This document shows positions 46,511 to 49,230 of a stretch of 49,230 bases of DNA, piece after piece. Under the pieces are notes generated by a model. The model did no database searches, was not told the DNA's origin, and worked only from the letters and a program-made list of their open reading frames with translations. Every line of letters starts with the position of its first letter. The stretch's first letter is position 1. Source of the stretch: Klebsiella pneumoniae. GTDB lineage: Bacteria > Pseudomonadota > Gammaproteobacteria > Pseudomonadales > Pseudohongiellaceae. Location: positions 1-49,230 of the forward strand of contig CAMBPO010000013.1 in the NCBI GenBank assembly GCA_945869725.1, read 5' to 3'. A program made the position numbers and the translations under genes.

Positions 46511-47245
46511 ATGATGAAAATAGTAATTGTCTTGTTCGTCATGCTGATTGGCCCAGCGCATGTTCAACTCGCCGCACAATCAACGACGACCACCCCTCTG
46601 CAGCACCAATTTACTTACTCCATCGTGGAGTCAGATTCTGACCTCACAGCATTAGTGGCAGACATAAAGAATCTGGTAGTGACCTCAACGCTGCTGGCAG
46701 ATGCCAAACCGTTTGCGCTCTGGAGCCCGGTGGACAAGCCCGACGATGCCCCATTTGTAGGACTCAATTCGAATCAGGTCATTCTGATGCTGGCCTGGGA
46801 TCGACCAGCCGCTGATCTGGTATCCAGCCTGGAAACCGTGTTACGCAGCCTCAGCGGTGTCAGCGATGTGTCCACCCGATTGTATACCCCGCTTTATCTG
46901 ACTGACGGCCTCAACGTTCCTACCGACTCAGGTTTTTATGTGCACCGCGACGAGTTTTACAAGGCGGAGAATGTCGATGACGCGTTTCGTCTCAGCCGCG
47001 AGGCCTGGGTTACCTTTGAACCCGCTTTTGGGGTCAAGGTTGTTGGTCTATTTCGGGAAATTCCGCAACGAGACGGCGTCGCCCGACTGAATCGAATCTT
47101 CTGGTATCCAGACTTTGCAGGCTGGCAGAACAGCCGGAATTTTGAGATTGACCCAGAGTCCCAGCGACGTTTTCAGGAGCGCCGTCAATATCAGGTTGAA
47201 GGTTCCGGTATTGCGTTTGCCACCGACCGGGTGCCTCTGCCATAA
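46511..47245 (+). CDS. Exported protein of unknown function, possibly NIPSNAP-like
   Basis: The 244 aa product has a signal peptide (MKIVIVLFVMLIGPAHVQLAA-QS) and AAGGA upstream of the ATG. The mature region appears to have two halves. The second (about 140-240, YVHRDEFYKAENVDDAF, GVKVVGLFREIPQRDGVARLNRIFWYPDFAGWQ, then a Phe/Arg-rich helix) recalls the NIPSNAP ferredoxin-like fold (…W-x-Y-x-x-x-A-W…). The match is by eye and weak. It lies just outside the right island boundary and just upstream of the alkB fragment. Confidence 0.75.
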   Translation: MMKIVIVLFVMLIGPAHVQLAAQSTTTTPLQHQFTYSIVESDSDLTALVADIKNLVVTSTLLADAKPFALWSPVDKPDDAPFVGLNSNQVILMLAWDRPAADLVSSLETVLRSLSGVSDVSTRLYTPLYLTDGLNVPTDSGFYVHRDEFYKAENVDDAFRLSREAWVTFEPAFGVKVVGLFREIPQRDGVARLNRIFWYPDFAGWQNSRNFEIDPESQRRFQERRQYQVEGSGIAFATDRVPLP

Positions 47246-47283
47246 ATAGAACGATAGGACGCAATCATTCCTGTTACTAGATA

Positions 47284-47526
47284 ATTTTGGGCTTGGCTCT
47301 TTACCATCTGGAGCGTCATTGCGATCATCACGCAAATCCGATGCGCCGTAACCAAAGTCTGCGAAACTTCGAGGATATTCCGCGGTTACCCAATGCTTAC
47401 TACCGCATGTATCTGCTGGCCTATGTGCCGTGGCTATGGTACCGGGAAATGGACAAGCGCCTGTTGGCACTGCCGCACATCAGGGGTGACCGGAGCAGAG
47501 TCAATATAGAGCCATCCAAGCGCTGA
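47284..47526 (+). pseudogene. C-terminal fragment of an alkane 1-monooxygenase (AlkB-like)
   Basis: The 80-codon frame starts after an in-frame TAG and reads LGLALYHLERHCDHHANPMR, followed by RNQSLRNFEDIPRLPNAYYR, MYLLAYVPWLWYREMDKRLL and GDRSRVNIEPSKR. The H-L-x-R-H-x-D-H-H-A-N-P block is the third histidine motif of the membrane di-iron alkane hydroxylases, and the rest matches their C-terminus. About 300 N-terminal residues, including the membrane helices and first two His motifs, are missing, and no start codon or ribosome-binding site fits. It is a gene remnant. Confidence 0.8.
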
Positions 47527-47539
47527 ATGTTTTTAAGTG

Positions 47540-47713
47540 TTATGACGCTTTGTCCAGCGCCTCCAACTTTGCGTAGATGGCCTCGGCCTCTTCCTGCAAC
47601 GTTGAGTACGCGCGGATATCGCCGTTGCGCTGTGCCTGCATGGCCTCGGTCAGTTTATTTTCATAGGCTTTTTGAAGTTCTTGCTGAGGATTGCGCTTAA
47701 AAAAATTAAACAT
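47540..47713 (-). CDS. DUF6435-like small protein
   Basis: The 57 aa product MFNFFKRNPQQELQKAYENK continues LTEAMQAQRNGDIRAYSTLQ and ends EAEAIYAKLEALDKAS. The F-K-R-x-P start, the A-x-x-A-Q-R-N-G-D-I-R-x-Y centre and the helical hairpin match the small DUF6435 family found in many gammaproteobacteria and Bacteroidetes. Function unknown. No strong Shine-Dalgarno. It faces the alkB fragment. Confidence 0.75.
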   Translation of the reverse strand: MFNFFKRNPQQELQKAYENKLTEAMQAQRNGDIRAYSTLQEEAEAIYAKLEALDKAS

Positions 47714-47884
47714 GTGTGGGGGTTCGCTAAGGCAGCTTGAGGGGGGATTCAGTTAGTTACACGGGTGCTTACGACTGAGATCCATAGGCGGATGACAAGC
47801 CTGTGACCTGACAACAGCACGCGAACCTGAACCATTCATGTGTTCAGGCCCGCGGTCATCTGACAGCACTGTGTTTGTCAGGCA

Positions 47885-47989
47885 TCAGCTCTTGTTGTTC
47901 TGCTTTTCCTTTTTGGCAGCCTTTTTCTCCTTAGGCGTCAGCAGCGGTTTTTTCTTGGTTTCTTTGACACTTTTCTGTTCTTTGGCCAT
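47885..47989 (-). CDS. Lysine-rich 34-residue protein
   Basis: The frame MAKEQKSVKETKKKPLLTPK EKKAAKKEKQNNKS has AGGAG 9 bases before the ATG and a clean stop. Nearly half the residues are Lys. Small basic proteins with a KKKPLLTPKEKKAAKK core are, as I recall, encoded in other gammaproteobacteria, so it is likely real and may bind nucleic acid (inference). It follows katG by 107 bases on the same strand. Its small size leaves it out of most annotations. Confidence 0.65.
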   Translation of the reverse strand: MAKEQKSVKETKKKPLLTPKEKKAAKKEKQNNKS

Positions 47990-48096
47990 GGTCAGAATCT
48001 CCTGTTAACGTCTCCAAATGAATACCAGACCAGAGTGGTTACCAAGGTGCAGGCAGCGTCGGTGACGACCTTGCCCGCACTAGGTAACGGATCACA

Positions 48097-49230
<1,134 letters not shown>

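Overview
The window is about 49 kb of chromosome from a gammaproteobacterium, most likely a free-living, probably marine relative of the Pseudomonadales/Cellvibrionales. The evidence is gene order. From the right, purN-purM, DUF2066-hda, DUF2069-wrbA, proS, fmdB-aspS, ruvCAB, tolQRAB-pal-cpoB, queE-queC, tRNA-Lys, nadA, bepA, tusA and dapA-bamC follow the same overall order that I recall from Pseudomonas. TolQRAB-Pal, BamC, CpoB, BepA, MnmC, MiaE and ApeB all point to a Gram-negative gammaproteobacterium. Genus cannot be settled from the sequence alone.

Positions 1-39800 are dense housekeeping DNA in tight, often overlapping operons. They comprise: (i) prfB (with its programmed +1 frameshift), lysS, ung and the start of an FAD oxidoreductase; (ii) mnmC; (iii) an FKBP-type isomerase and the aminopeptidase apeB; (iv) dapA-bamC-rmuC-miaE; (v) tusA, divergent from bepA; (vi) nadA; (vii) an ECF sigma factor locus with two small membrane proteins; (viii) tRNA-Lys; (ix) aspS-ruvC-ruvA-ruvB, tolQ-tolR-tolA-tolB-pal-cpoB and queE-queC; (x) an HU-like protein and proS; (xi) wrbA-DUF2069 facing hda-DUF2066; (xii) purM-purN-DUF3108; (xiii) a solitary exported protein with its own promoter and terminator; (xiv) two TIGR04282/TIGR04283-type glycosyltransferases. 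Two genes usual in this order, yebC (aspS-ruvC gap) and ybgC (ruvB-tolQ gap), are absent.

Positions 39851-46460 look like a decayed genomic island in the 3' end of tRNA-Arg(CCT). A 21-22 bp copy of the tRNA end recurs 6.5 kb downstream with one G missing. Between the copies lie a short reading frame resembling an integrase start, a secreted PEBP-like protein, a Tat-exported gluconate-dehydrogenase-subunit-3-like protein overlapping a GMC oxidoreductase, a remnant resembling the C-terminus of pyruvate phosphate dikinase, a secreted two-domain VOC protein, a secreted alpha/beta hydrolase, and a broken IS30-family element with both terminal inverted repeats.

Positions 46460-49230 hold an exported protein, a C-terminal alkB-like (alkane monooxygenase) fragment, two tiny genes (a DUF6435-like 57 aa protein and a lysine-rich 34 aa protein), and the C-terminal half of katG running off the window. 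I did not find a clearly new defence or mobile system. The strongest candidates for new biology are the ECF sigma locus without a recognisable anti-sigma factor (15605-16958) and the island's secreted oxidoreductase/VOC/hydrolase gene set.
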